A program made the translations under genes and the position numbers. Positions 1 to 7,354 of a stretch of 64,000 nt of DNA are shown piece after piece. Numbering within the stretch: the first letter of the stretch is position 1; every line of letters begins with the position of its first letter. The notes below the pieces were generated by a model, which did not search any database, was not told the DNA's origin, and saw only the letters and a program-made list of their open reading frames with translations. The DNA comes from CAUZWH01 sp965247665 (GTDB taxonomy: Bacteria > Pseudomonadota > Alphaproteobacteria > SHVV01): contig CBDFHH010000002.1 in assembly GCA_965247665.1 (NCBI GenBank), positions 619,557 to 683,556 of the forward strand, in the 5' to 3' direction.

Positions 1-145
1 CCTGCGCGAATATTACGCTCATCTTCCAATCCGAATTGGCCATCCCGACACCCTTTCCGAACGAGCTACCGGCACCGTTCGCGCGACTATGGCAGCGCGT
101 CATTTATTGTGCAAAAACTGCTGCCATCGGACACGAGGACAGGCG
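1..145. other. Leader region upstream of the amidase, no gene assigned
   Basis: No recognisable protein is encoded here. The amidase frame stays open to the left window edge, but the residues do not resemble an amidase N-terminus, so I treat it as chance or the tail of an unseen gene. A promoter could lie here; I see no convincing -35/-10 pair. Confidence 0.3.
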
Positions 146-1522
146 ATGACAGAGGTCGAGATATTGCGCCGTGAATCGGGCGCGGCGATTGGGCGGCGGC
201 TGGCGGCCAAGGAGACCAACCCGGTCGAGGTCGCCGACGCCTTTCTCGCCGCCATCGACGATCACGACGACCCCAACATTTTCCTCACCGTCACCGCCGA
301 GCGCGCCCGCGCCGAAGCCGAAGCCAGCGCCAAGCGTTACGCAGCCAATTCCCCGGTCGGTCCGCTCGATGGCGTGCCGATCGTGTGGAAAGATCTGGTC
401 GACATCGCCGGCACGGTAACCACCGTCGGTTCCGAGCTGTTTCGCGACGACCCCCTCGCCGACGGGGACGCCGAAATCGTCGGCAACGCCAACGCCGCGG
501 GGATGATAACTCTCGGCAAGGTCACGCTGCCGGAATTCGCGTTCTCGGCAATGGGCCAGAACCCCCACTACGGCACCCCGGTCAATCCGCTCGACCCAGC
601 GACCCGCCGCGCCACCGGCGGGTCGTCGTCCGGCACCGCCGCCGCGGTCGCCGCCGGGCTCGCCCCGTGCGGTTTGGGCAGCGACACCAATGGCTCGGTG
701 CGGATCCCCGCCGCGTTCTGCGGACTGGTTGGCTTGAAGACGACCGAGAAGCGGATCTCCACCGACCGTACGTTCGTGCTGTCGCACACGTTCGATACCC
801 TGGGCCCGATCGCCCGCACCGTCGAGGATTGCGCGCTGCTCGACGCGGTATGGCGGGGCGCATCGCCGCAGGCGCCTACGCCAACACCTCCGGCGAACCT
901 GAAGATCATCGTTCCGACCGACGACAGCAGCGTTTTCACTGACGCGGACGCCGACATTCGGCAGAACTTTCTGGCAGCGTTGGAAACGCTGAAAGCCGCC
1001 GACGCCATAGTAGAAACGGCGCCCTTGCCGCTGTTCGAAGAGATTCGCCGCCTCAACGAAGAGACCGGAACCCTGTTGGCAGCCGAGTCCTACTTCAATC
1101 TCCGGCAACTCCTGGAAGGTCCGTCCGTCAACAAGATCGACCCGCGGGTTGCCGAACGCGCACTACGCGGTCGCGAGATGAGCCTGGTCGACCTGCTGAC
1201 GGTGCAGACCGAACGCGAGCGGCTGATCGCTGCGTTCGCCCGTCAGCTGCGGAGCTATGCCTGCGTGGCGATTCCGACCACCGCAATCAGCGCACCCGCC
1301 TGGGAGGCGCTCGAAGCCGATGTCGATGCGTTCAGAACGGCAACCGCGCAGGCCAACAAGAACACGATGCTGGGCAACTTCCTGCGGACGTGCGCGATTT
1401 CGTTGCCGTCGGGGACCGCACAGAACGGGATGCCGACGGCGCTGATGCTCATGGCGCCCGGCGGATCCGACGAGCAGCTCCTGGCCCACGCCGCGGCGGT
1501 CGAGGCGGCCCTTGATCGCTAA
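146..1522 (+). CDS. Amidase (amidase-signature family)
   Basis: Predicted cytoplasmic hydrolase of an amide bond, 458 aa. The Ser-cisSer-Lys triad of the amidase-signature family is visible: Lys82 in VWKDLVD, the serine cluster GGSSSG at about 158-163, and the nucleophile Ser184 in GSDTNGSVRIPAA. The ATG at 146 is preferred over one at 89 because AGGACAGG lies just upstream and the first 19 residues of the longer form look unlike the family. A 45-bp gap separates it from the peptide-type ABC permease genes on the same strand, so it may act on a substrate imported by that system. The substrate cannot be read from the sequence; AtzF- or GatA-like roles are alternatives. Confidence 0.85.
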   Translation: MTEVEILRRESGAAIGRRLAAKETNPVEVADAFLAAIDDHDDPNIFLTVTAERARAEAEASAKRYAANSPVGPLDGVPIVWKDLVDIAGTVTTVGSELFRDDPLADGDAEIVGNANAAGMITLGKVTLPEFAFSAMGQNPHYGTPVNPLDPATRRATGGSSSGTAAAVAAGLAPCGLGSDTNGSVRIPAAFCGLVGLKTTEKRISTDRTFVLSHTFDTLGPIARTVEDCALLDAVWRGASPQAPTPTPPANLKIIVPTDDSSVFTDADADIRQNFLAALETLKAADAIVETAPLPLFEEIRRLNEETGTLLAAESYFNLRQLLEGPSVNKIDPRVAERALRGREMSLVDLLTVQTERERLIAAFARQLRSYACVAIPTTAISAPAWEALEADVDAFRTATAQANKNTMLGNFLRTCAISLPSGTAQNGMPTALMLMAPGGSDEQLLAHAAAVEAALDR

Positions 1523-1567
1523 CGTGAAAGCCCTGCGCGTCGTGGCCGTCGGTCGATTGTCGTCGCC

Positions 1568-2518
1568 ATGAGTCTGTTTCTCACCAAACGATTGCTCACG
1601 TTTATCGCGACGCTGTTCGGCGCCAGCATTCTGGTTTTTCTCGCACTGGAGATCTTGCCCGGTGACCCGGCCCTGGTGATCCTTGGTATCGATGCGCCGG
1701 AAAGCGCCGTGCTCGCTCTGCACGAGGAACTCGGTCTCGATCGCCCGGCCCATGTTCGCTATTTCGACTGGGTCGGCCATCTACTGCAAGCCGAGTTCGG
1801 CACCAGCTACACCTACAGGGTGTCCGTGGTCGAGCTGTTGCAAGCGCGGCTCGAGATCACGGTCCCCTTGGCTTTGATGGCGATGCTGCTGTCGATTGTC
1901 ATTGCCCTGATGCTCGGGATCTACGCCGCCGCCAATCACAACAAGAGCGGCGACGTCGCGGTGATGGGCGTGAGCCAGCTCGGTATTTCGATCCCCAACT
2001 TCTGGCTCGCCGTGCTCCTGATCCTCTTCTTCGCCGTCAATTTGCGCTGGTTTTCCGCCGGCGGCTTCCCGGGCTGGGACCGGGATTTCTGGCCCTCGGC
2101 GGCGGCGCTGATCCTGCCGGCGGTGTCGCTGGCTACGGTTCAGGGCGCGATCCTTGCGCGCTTCACCCGCTCCGCGGTGCTCGACACGATGCGTGAAGAC
2201 TATGTCCGCACCGCCCGCGCCAAGGGCCTGACGCGGCGCGCCACGCTGTGGCGGCATGTCCTGCGTAACGCCATGATCCCGGTCCTCACCATCATGGGGT
2301 TGCAATTCGCCAACCTTCTGGCCGGCACCATCGTGGTCGAGAACGTCTTCGCCCTGCCCGGTGTCGGCCGGCTGATCTTGCAATCCATTACCAACCGCGA
2401 CGTCGTGGTGGTGCGCGACCTGGTCGTGCTGCTGGCCGCGATGGTCGTGGCCATCAATTTCCTGATCGACATGCTGTATGCGGTGATCGATCCGCGCCTC
2501 AAGGCGCGTGACGTGTAG
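1568..2518 (+). CDS. ABC transporter permease, DppB/OppB type
   Basis: Inner-membrane permease (316 aa) of a peptide/nickel/opine-type importer. The N-terminus has the typical DppB layout: a first transmembrane helix, then a periplasmic stretch with an LGLDRPAHVRYFDW-type segment. The EAA-type cytoplasmic loop that contacts the ATPase is at about residues 205-235 (YVRTARAKGLTRRATLWRHV), followed by LRNAMIPV and the final helices. It pairs with the DppC-type permease 8 bp downstream. Peptide, glutathione or amino-sugar import are all possible. Confidence 0.93.
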   Translation: MSLFLTKRLLTFIATLFGASILVFLALEILPGDPALVILGIDAPESAVLALHEELGLDRPAHVRYFDWVGHLLQAEFGTSYTYRVSVVELLQARLEITVPLALMAMLLSIVIALMLGIYAAANHNKSGDVAVMGVSQLGISIPNFWLAVLLILFFAVNLRWFSAGGFPGWDRDFWPSAAALILPAVSLATVQGAILARFTRSAVLDTMREDYVRTARAKGLTRRATLWRHVLRNAMIPVLTIMGLQFANLLAGTIVVENVFALPGVGRLILQSITNRDVVVVRDLVVLLAAMVVAINFLIDMLYAVIDPRLKARDV

Positions 2519-2526
2519 GCCGGGCA

Positions 2527-3372
2527 ATGAACGGTGAAAGCAACCTGATCGCCCGCGGGCTTCGCCACCGCTCCTGCGTGGTTGGCGGCACCCTGTCTGC
2601 GATCTTGATCGGCGTCGCGTCGCTTTCGCTGGTGTGGACTCCCTACGACCCGACCAAGATCAACGTCCGCAATCGACTCGCGCTGCCGTCGTTCGACCAT
2701 TGGCTCGGGACCGACCAGTTCGGCCGCGACATCCTGTCGATCATCATGGCCGGCGCCCAGAACTCGATCACCGTAGGCGTCGTGGCGGTCTGCATCGGCA
2801 TGGTGTTTGGCGTGGCCCTCGGCCTGTGGGCGTCGGCGCGGCGCGGGTGGACCGAAGAAATCCTCATGCGTTTGTCGGATTTCATGTTCGCCTTCCCCGC
2901 CATCCTCCTCGCGATCATGCTGGTGGCGACCCTGGGGCCCGGCGCGATCAACGCCATCGTCGCGATCGGGATCTTTGCGGTGCCGATTTTCGCACGGCTC
3001 ACACGCGGCGCCGCCAACGCGATCTGGACCCGGGAGTTCGTCCTCGCCGCCCGGGCCGCCGGCAAGGGCCGCTTTCGCATAACCATCGAGCACATCCTGC
3101 CCAACATCGTCTCGGTGCTGGTGGTCCAGGCGACGATACAGTTCGCGATCGCGATTCTCGCCGAGGCGGCATTATCTTATCTCGGCATCGGCTCGCAACC
3201 GCCGACGCCGTCATGGGGGCGGATGCTGAGCGAAGCCCAGACCATGATTTCCCTCAACCCGTGGCTCGCCGTGTACCCCGGCGTCGCAATCGCGCTTTCG
3301 GTGCTTGGGCTCAATCTTCTCGGCGACGGTTTGCGCGACATTATCGATCCACGACTGGCACGGCAGCGATAG
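2527..3372 (+). CDS. ABC transporter permease, DppC/OppC type
   Basis: Second permease (281 aa), forming a heterodimer with the upstream DppB-type protein. It shows the DppC hallmark HWLGTDQFGRDILS near residue 58 after the first helix, and an EAA loop (EFVLAARAAGKGRFRI, about 178-195) followed by HILPNIVSVLVV. The C-terminus has the family ending LSVLGLNLLGDGLRDIIDPRL. It starts 8 bp after the previous stop and ends 2 bp before the first ATPase, consistent with one transcript. Confidence 0.94.
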   Translation: MNGESNLIARGLRHRSCVVGGTLSAILIGVASLSLVWTPYDPTKINVRNRLALPSFDHWLGTDQFGRDILSIIMAGAQNSITVGVVAVCIGMVFGVALGLWASARRGWTEEILMRLSDFMFAFPAILLAIMLVATLGPGAINAIVAIGIFAVPIFARLTRGAANAIWTREFVLAARAAGKGRFRITIEHILPNIVSVLVVQATIQFAIAILAEAALSYLGIGSQPPTPSWGRMLSEAQTMISLNPWLAVYPGVAIALSVLGLNLLGDGLRDIIDPRLARQR

Positions 3373-3374
3373 CC

Positions 3375-4376
3375 ATGGCGCTGCTCGAAGTGGAAAACCT
3401 GTCGGTCAGCCTCGTCACCGTGGCCGGAGCGGGACGTGCCGTACGCGACCTATCGCTGGTCGTCGAGAAGGGCGCCACGCTCGGCATCGTCGGTGAGAGC
3501 GGTTGCGGCAAGTCGATGACGGCGCTGGCGATCATGGGCCTGCTGCCCGACAACGCAACCACCAGCGGGCGGATCGTCTTCGACGGTACGGACCTGCTCG
3601 CGCTACCCGAGGAACACATGTGCGAAATCCGCGGCAACCGGATCGCGATGGTGTTTCAGGAGCCGATGACGTCGCTCAACCCCGTGCAACCGATCGGACG
3701 CCAGGTATCCGAAGCACTGCGCCTGCACCGTGGCCTCGGCCGCGCCGCCGCCAAATCCGAAGCGATCGAGCTGCTCGACCGGGTCGGCATAGCGCAACCG
3801 GCCCGCCGCATCGATCACTATCCCCACCAACTCTCGGGCGGGCAACGCCAGCGGGTCATGATTGCGATGGCTCTGTCCTGTGGCCCCGATTTGCTGATAG
3901 CCGATGAGCCGACCACCGCGCTCGACGTCACCATCCAGAAACAGATCCTGGGTCTGCTGCGGGGTTTGATCGACGACCTCGGTATGGGATTGATCCTCAT
4001 CAGTCATGATCTTGGCGTCGTCGCGGAGAGCGTCGATCGGATCATCGTGATGTATGGCGGCGCAGCGGTCGAACGCGGCGCGACGGCGACGATCTTTCAG
4101 GATCTCGCCCACCCCTACACCCAGGGCCTGTTTGGCGCAGTGCCAAAGCTGGGTCAGCATCGTGGTGATGACGAATCCATGCGCCTGGCGTCGATCCGCG
4201 GAACCGTCCCGGAGCTCAAAGACCTGCCCGACGGCTGCACCTTCGCCGATCGCTGCGAGTTCACCTCGGATGCGTGCCGCGCCGCGCCGCCGCCGCCGGT
4301 CGAAGTCGCTCCCGGTCACATGGCTGCGTGCGTCCATATCGACCAGGCGCGAACACGGTGGCGATCGACACGATGA
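3375..4376 (+). CDS. ABC transporter ATP-binding protein, DppD/OppD type
   Basis: Cytoplasmic ATPase (333 aa) of the peptide-type importer. Walker A is GESGCGKS at 40-47, the signature is LSGGQRQR, and Walker B is LLIADEPTTALD. The C-terminal oligopeptide/dipeptide domain keeps its cysteine-rich tail (CTFADRCEFTSDAC). The ATG at 3375 follows the permease stop by 2 bp. A much longer open frame runs upstream in the same phase, but it lies entirely over the dppC-type gene. The end overlaps the start of the second ATPase (ATGA). Confidence 0.94.
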   Translation: MALLEVENLSVSLVTVAGAGRAVRDLSLVVEKGATLGIVGESGCGKSMTALAIMGLLPDNATTSGRIVFDGTDLLALPEEHMCEIRGNRIAMVFQEPMTSLNPVQPIGRQVSEALRLHRGLGRAAAKSEAIELLDRVGIAQPARRIDHYPHQLSGGQRQRVMIAMALSCGPDLLIADEPTTALDVTIQKQILGLLRGLIDDLGMGLILISHDLGVVAESVDRIIVMYGGAAVERGATATIFQDLAHPYTQGLFGAVPKLGQHRGDDESMRLASIRGTVPELKDLPDGCTFADRCEFTSDACRAAPPPPVEVAPGHMAACVHIDQARTRWRSTR

Positions 4377-5197
4377 CTCCAAATCCAGAGCGTCCACCGG
4401 CTTACCTGATCGAGGTCAAGGATGTGCACAAGCACTATGCCCTGCCACGCGAGTCGCTGTTCGAATCGCCGGGACATGTGCGCGCGGTCGATGGCGTTTC
4501 GTTGTCGATCGCACCGGGTCGCAGCTTCGGTCTGGTCGGGGAATCCGGATGCGGCAAGTCGACCCTGGCACGCCTGATCATGGCGCTCGAGCCGCCGACC
4601 CAGGGGTCGATTCTGTTTCGCGGCGAGGATCTCAATGCCCTGAGCACCGACGCGTTGCGCCGGCGGCGGCGCGATTTTCAGATGGTCTTTCAGGACCCGT
4701 TCGGCTCTCTCGATCCGCGCCAACGGATCGAGCGGATCGTTGCCGAGCCGCTCGATGCGCTGGAATCGGTGGACCGCGACGAGCGTCGCGCCCGGGTGGT
4801 CGACGCGCTGACCGCGGTCGGCCTCAAAGACAGCGATCTCGACAAATACCCGCATGAGTTCTCCGGCGGGCAGCGCCAACGAATCGCTATCGCCCGTGCG
4901 CTGATCACCCACCCCGCTTTCATCGTCGCCGACGAGCCCGTCTCCGCTCTCGATGTTTCGGTTCAGGCCCAAGTCCTCAACCTGATGCACGACCTGCAAG
5001 CGGAGTTCGGCGTTACCTACCTGTTCATCAGCCACGACCTCGCGGTCGTGGAATATGTGTGCGCGGAAGTCGCGGTGATGAATGCGGGCAGGATCGTCGA
5101 ACGCGGCGATGCCAGCGAGATTTTCGCCAACCCGCAGCACGAATACACCCGGACCCTGCTCGACGCGGTGCCGAGAATGCCGGAACCCGTGCGGTAG
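4373..5197 (+). CDS. ABC transporter ATP-binding protein, DppF/OppF type, short C-terminus
   Basis: Second ATPase of the importer, 274 aa. Walker A GESGCGKS is at 57-64, the signature is FSGGQRQR, and Walker B is FIVADEPVSALD. The ATG at 4373 overlaps the preceding TGA; a GTG at 4358 is an alternative. The protein stops right after LLDAVPRMPEPVR, whereas most DppF proteins continue for some 40-50 residues with a cysteine-containing tail. The last 394 bp (4802-5195) recur perfectly at 6793-7186, and the two copies diverge exactly within the stop codon (TAG here, TGA there). The 3' end has therefore been rearranged, although all ATPase motifs are intact. Confidence 0.9.
   Translation: MTPNPERPPAYLIEVKDVHKHYALPRESLFESPGHVRAVDGVSLSIAPGRSFGLVGESGCGKSTLARLIMALEPPTQGSILFRGEDLNALSTDALRRRRRDFQMVFQDPFGSLDPRQRIERIVAEPLDALESVDRDERRARVVDALTAVGLKDSDLDKYPHEFSGGQRQRIAIARALITHPAFIVADEPVSALDVSVQAQVLNLMHDLQAEFGVTYLFISHDLAVVEYVCAEVAVMNAGRIVERGDASEIFANPQHEYTRTLLDAVPRMPEPVR
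4802..5195 (+). repeat. 394-bp perfect direct repeat, copy 1 (3' end of the DppF-type gene)
   Basis: Compared base by base with 6793-7186 and found identical. The flanks differ: c versus g at the left edge, a versus g after the shared T of the stop codon. The two copies bracket the repeat-protein gene and the transposase remnant. Confidence 0.97.
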
Positions 5198-5226
5198 GCG
5201 CGGGAAGGTGCAAGCGAAGAGAACCG

Positions 5227-6654
5227 CTATTCCGTCTCGGCAAGCGCGAGAGCGATCTCGGCAAGCCTGCTGGCGCGGTTCCAGGCATCTTCGATCCCCC
5301 GGACAGCCGCGAGGGCTTGGCCAAGGGTCATCCCGGCGCTTGCCGTGTCCCCGGCCTTCGCTTGTGCCACGGCGACATGGACAAGCGCGCTGGCGCGGCT
5401 CCCGGCATTTTCGATCTCCCCGGCCGCCGCGAGGGCTCCCGAAACATCCCCGGCTTGCGCTTGCGCCGCAGCGATCCTGGCAAGCCCCCAAGCGCGGTAT
5501 CTGGCATCTTCGATCTCCCCGGCGGCAACGAGGGCTTGGCCAAGAGTCTCCTCGGCTCCTGCCGCGTCTCCGGTTTTCGCTTGCGCCGTGGCGACCTCGG
5601 CGAGCGCCGAGGTGCGCTTCTCGGCATCTTCGATCTCCCGGGCCGTAGCGAGAGCTTGGAGAAGGGTCTCTCCGGCTTCCACCGCATCTACGGCGGTCGC
5701 TTGCACCGCAGCGATCTTGGCAAGCGCCCAGGCGAGGGCCCTGGCACTTTCGATCTCCCCGGCTGCGGCGAGGGCTTGGCGAAGGGTCGCTCTGGATTCC
5801 ACCGCGTCTCCGGCTTTCGCTTCCACCGCAGCGATCTCGACGAGCACCCGGGTGAGTTTCCCCGCATCTTCGATCTCCCCGGCGGTGGCGAGAGCGCCCG
5901 AAATATCCCCGGATTTCGCTTGCGCCGCAGCGATCTCGACGAGCACCCAGGTGAGGTTCCCCGCATCTTCGATCTCCCCGGAGGTGGCGAGAGCGCCCGA
6001 AATATCCCCGGATTTCGCTTGCGCCGCAGCGATCTCGGCGAGCACCCAGGTGAGGTCTCCCGCACCTTCGATCTTCCCGGTTGCGGCGAGGGCGCCCGAG
6101 AAATCCCCGGCCTGCACTTGCACCACAGCGACCCGAGCAAGCGTCCCGGAACGGTGCCAAGCATCTTCGATCTCCCCAGCAACGACGCGGGCGTGGTCAA
6201 GAGTCGCTCCAGCTTCCACCGCGTCTCCGGCCTTCGCTTGCACCGCAGCGACCTCGGTAAGCGCCCAGGAACGGCTCCAGGCATCTTCGATCTCGCCGGC
6301 GGCCGCGAGAGCCAGCAAGACGACACAGGCGAGCGCGGGTGAAGTCCAGCAGGCTTCTCTTTCCGCCGCCTCAACTGCCTCGCCGACACCCGCCAGCGAG
6401 ATGACCCCAACCGCTTGCTCGGTAATCAACCGGACCGCCAGATCGGTGGAAGGGTAACGGTCTACAATCGTCCGAAGATTGTCTTGCGCCGATCTCAGCA
6501 GACCGAGCTTGTCTTCCGCCGACAGCGCGCGTTCGGCGGACTGGACGAGCTCGACCGTTTGCACCAGCAACTCGTTGGCACGCGCCTTGTCGTCCGCCAA
6601 GGCGGGCGATGCCCAGAGACACACAACGAGAAAGCTGGCACTGAGCGCTTTCAT
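5227..6654 (-). CDS. Secreted alanine-rich tandem-repeat protein (TPR-like helical repeats)
   Basis: Predicted periplasmic or secreted protein of 475 aa with no assigned function. Residues 1-20 (MKALSASFLVVCLWASPALA) form a clean signal peptide. After a 70-90 residue helical region, about ten repeats follow, each carrying a GEIEDA-like core and EIAAAQAKAGD-like helices. Units come in a 33-residue form (with GDISGAL) and a 40-residue form (with ATLxQALA), which would give paired antiparallel helices of TPR/HEAT type, usually protein-protein scaffolds. The ATG at 6654 is chosen for the signal peptide and an AAAGGA ribosome site; the open frame extends upstream but only over duplicated dppF sequence. 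It faces the ABC operon tail-to-tail and lies inside the block bounded by the 394-bp repeats, so it was probably acquired or relocated. Confidence 0.72.
   Translation of the reverse strand: MKALSASFLVVCLWASPALADDKARANELLVQTVELVQSAERALSAEDKLGLLRSAQDNLRTIVDRYPSTDLAVRLITEQAVGVISLAGVGEAVEAAEREACWTSPALACVVLLALAAAGEIEDAWSRSWALTEVAAVQAKAGDAVEAGATLDHARVVAGEIEDAWHRSGTLARVAVVQVQAGDFSGALAATGKIEGAGDLTWVLAEIAAAQAKSGDISGALATSGEIEDAGNLTWVLVEIAAAQAKSGDISGALATAGEIEDAGKLTRVLVEIAAVEAKAGDAVESRATLRQALAAAGEIESARALAWALAKIAAVQATAVDAVEAGETLLQALATAREIEDAEKRTSALAEVATAQAKTGDAAGAEETLGQALVAAGEIEDARYRAWGLARIAAAQAQAGDVSGALAAAGEIENAGSRASALVHVAVAQAKAGDTASAGMTLGQALAAVRGIEDAWNRASRLAEIALALAETE
5235..6312 (-). repeat. Tandem DNA repeats inside the repeat-protein gene (99-bp period in part)
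   Basis: Neighbouring units around 5890 and 5989 are nearly identical with a period of 99 bp, matching the 33-residue protein repeat. Other units are about 120 bp (40 residues). The near-identity of adjacent units suggests recent unit duplication or gene conversion. Confidence 0.8.
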
Positions 6655-6788
6655 CCCGCATGTCCTTTCGCGGGGCAAGACGAGGGGTGTTCCTTGGCTG
6701 CTTGTCGAGCAAGGTACTCGGCGGGAGCGTTTCCGCCAAGGGCTTGGCGTGGCCGGTGTCGATAGTAAGTAGACAAGTAGAACGGCGG
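6651..6788 (-). pseudogene. C-terminal fragment of an IS3/IS481-type DDE transposase
   Basis: Read on the minus strand from the edge of the dppF duplicate, the frame gives YRHRPRQALGGNAPAEYL. This matches the end of many IS3/IS481-family transposases, where Y..RPHQALGG.TPAEYL follows the last catalytic residue. Nothing of the catalytic core is present: the fragment begins abruptly at about 6788-6792, exactly where copy 2 of the 394-bp repeat starts. It runs about 45 codons to a stop at 6651, overlapping the start of the repeat-protein gene in another frame. It marks a past transposition or deletion event. Family assignment rests on the C-terminal motif only. Confidence 0.6.
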
Positions 6789-6792
6789 GGCG

Positions 6793-7186
6793 GACGCGCT
6801 GACCGCGGTCGGCCTCAAAGACAGCGATCTCGACAAATACCCGCATGAGTTCTCCGGCGGGCAGCGCCAACGAATCGCTATCGCCCGTGCGCTGATCACC
6901 CACCCCGCTTTCATCGTCGCCGACGAGCCCGTCTCCGCTCTCGATGTTTCGGTTCAGGCCCAAGTCCTCAACCTGATGCACGACCTGCAAGCGGAGTTCG
7001 GCGTTACCTACCTGTTCATCAGCCACGACCTCGCGGTCGTGGAATATGTGTGCGCGGAAGTCGCGGTGATGAATGCGGGCAGGATCGTCGAACGCGGCGA
7101 TGCCAGCGAGATTTTCGCCAACCCGCAGCACGAATACACCCGGACCCTGCTCGACGCGGTGCCGAGAATGCCGGAACCCGTGCGGT
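6793..7186 (+). pseudogene. 394-bp perfect direct repeat, copy 2 (orphan 3' end of DppF-type ATPase gene)
   Basis: Encodes the last 130 or so residues of the DppF-type ATPase, including FSGGQRQR and Walker B, but has no Walker A and no proper start; the first in-frame ATG is at 6976. It ends with TGA instead of TAG. It is a duplicated gene fragment and not a functional ATPase. The absence of any substitution argues that the duplication is recent or maintained by recombination. Confidence 0.9.
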
Positions 7187-7354
7187 GAACGCTACCCGAT
7201 CCCGGGTCCCGCAAGCACGAAGGCGCCCGGGCCGAGGGATTCTCCGTCGCGCTCGAGGGAGGGGCGGCATGGGTTGGCAACGCCCGGGTCCGCCGGTTAC
7301 GGGATCGCGCGTCGACCGGCGGGTTGCGCAAACCCACGCGGCGGATTCCCTTGG

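Noticed and set aside
2634..3374. N-terminal extension of the DppD-type ATPase
   Set aside because: The extension overlaps the permease gene completely and has no domain similarity; the ATG at 3375 gives the standard start.
4316..6160. A 614-codon minus-strand open frame and a 427-codon plus-strand frame across the repeat-protein gene
   Set aside because: Both are Arg/Gly/Pro-rich shadows produced by GC-rich periodic coding sequence; only the minus frame with a signal peptide and regular repeats looks like protein.
5235..6312. Periodic repeats considered as a CRISPR array
   Set aside because: Units are 99 or about 120 bp, contiguous, without unique spacers, and in frame with a protein; no cas genes are present.
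5227..7131. A 634-codon version of the repeat protein starting at 7131
   Set aside because: The first 159 codons are antisense to the dppF duplicate and the transposase remnant; the signal peptide begins at 6654.
7019..7337. Short minus-strand frames opposite the dppF duplicate
   Set aside because: The same frames occur opposite copy 1; they are antisense shadows.
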